Below are positions 5,996 through 6,070 of a stretch of 6,070 nucleotides of DNA, piece after piece. The notes under the pieces are model-generated. The model was not told the DNA's origin. It saw only the letters and a program-made list of their open reading frames with translations, and ran no database searches. Every line of letters starts with the position of its first letter. Position 1 is the first letter of the stretch. The DNA comes from Oscillospiraceae bacterium (GTDB lineage Bacteria > Bacillota > Clostridia > Oscillospirales > Ruminococcaceae). Location: contig JAAVIG010000166.1 of assembly GCA_014796735.1 (NCBI GenBank), positions 1-6,070 of the forward strand, in the 5' to 3' direction. The position numbers were made by a program, and so were the translations under genes.

Positions 5996-6070
5996 ATACA
6001 TGGGAACTTAAGAAAACAAATATTTTGTTAAAGAAAATAAATTAAATTCAGAAATATCACAGTACAAATA
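5996..6070. other. AT-rich end of window without a recognisable gene
   Basis: Only a weak AT stem (AACAAA/TTTGTT at 6015-6020 and 6024-6029) is visible. This could be the upstream region of a gene lying beyond the window, but no clear promoter or start can be assigned. Confidence 0.4.

Noticed and set aside
5624..6001. Open frame of 125 codons on the - strand at the window end
   Set aside because: It arises from the palindromic hairpin cluster and the antisense of the peptidase gene end; the predicted protein is Pro/Arg/Cys-rich low-complexity sequence.

Overview
The window reads as a chromosomal segment of a Clostridia-type Firmicute, most likely near Ruminococcaceae/Oscillospirales. The evidence is the moderate-GC genes with strong AGGAGG-like ribosome sites, near-consensus sigma-A promoters (TTGACA-N17-TATAAT), a cytoplasmic PreP-like M16C peptidase, and GC-rich intergenic runs of short palindromes with GAA loops. 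The taxonomic placement is inference. All three genes I accept lie on the + strand.

Region 1 (1-720) is AT-rich and looks accessory. It opens with two diverged tandem units of about 59 bp, each holding a long inverted repeat (18-bp and 16-bp perfect arms). Next come a -10 box, a ribosome site and a 127-aa gene (175-558) that resembles the stand-alone PBECR class of BECR-fold (barnase/EndoU/colicin/RelE-like) ribonucleases. A near-ideal promoter (542-570) sits across the 3' end of that gene. A perfect 20-bp terminator hairpin with a GAAA loop lies at 672-715, so the roughly 140 nt between them could be a separate short non-coding transcript.

Region 2 (721-2848) holds a consensus promoter (789-817), a leader of about 100 nt, and a 640-aa seven-helix membrane protein. 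This protein has a degenerate GGDEF domain followed by an EAL domain with all the usual catalytic motifs, so it is best read as a membrane-sensing cyclic-di-GMP phosphodiesterase.

Region 3 (2837-5772) holds a 960-aa M16C metallopeptidase of the presequence-protease/insulinase type with complete catalytic and zinc-binding residues. It starts 41 bp after the phosphodiesterase gene but has its own TTGACA-N17-TATAAA promoter overlapping that gene's last codons. The two genes may therefore be partly co-transcribed yet separately controlled. No functional link between them is evident.

Region 4 (5773-6070) has a probable terminator and then at least seven tightly packed short hairpins (5809-5995), which look like a member of a dispersed palindromic intergenic element. 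A diverged relative may lie at 609-662. The last 70 bases are AT-rich and I see no gene in them.

The most interesting signals are the paired palindromic units in front of the putative RNase gene, and the possible small RNA directly behind it.
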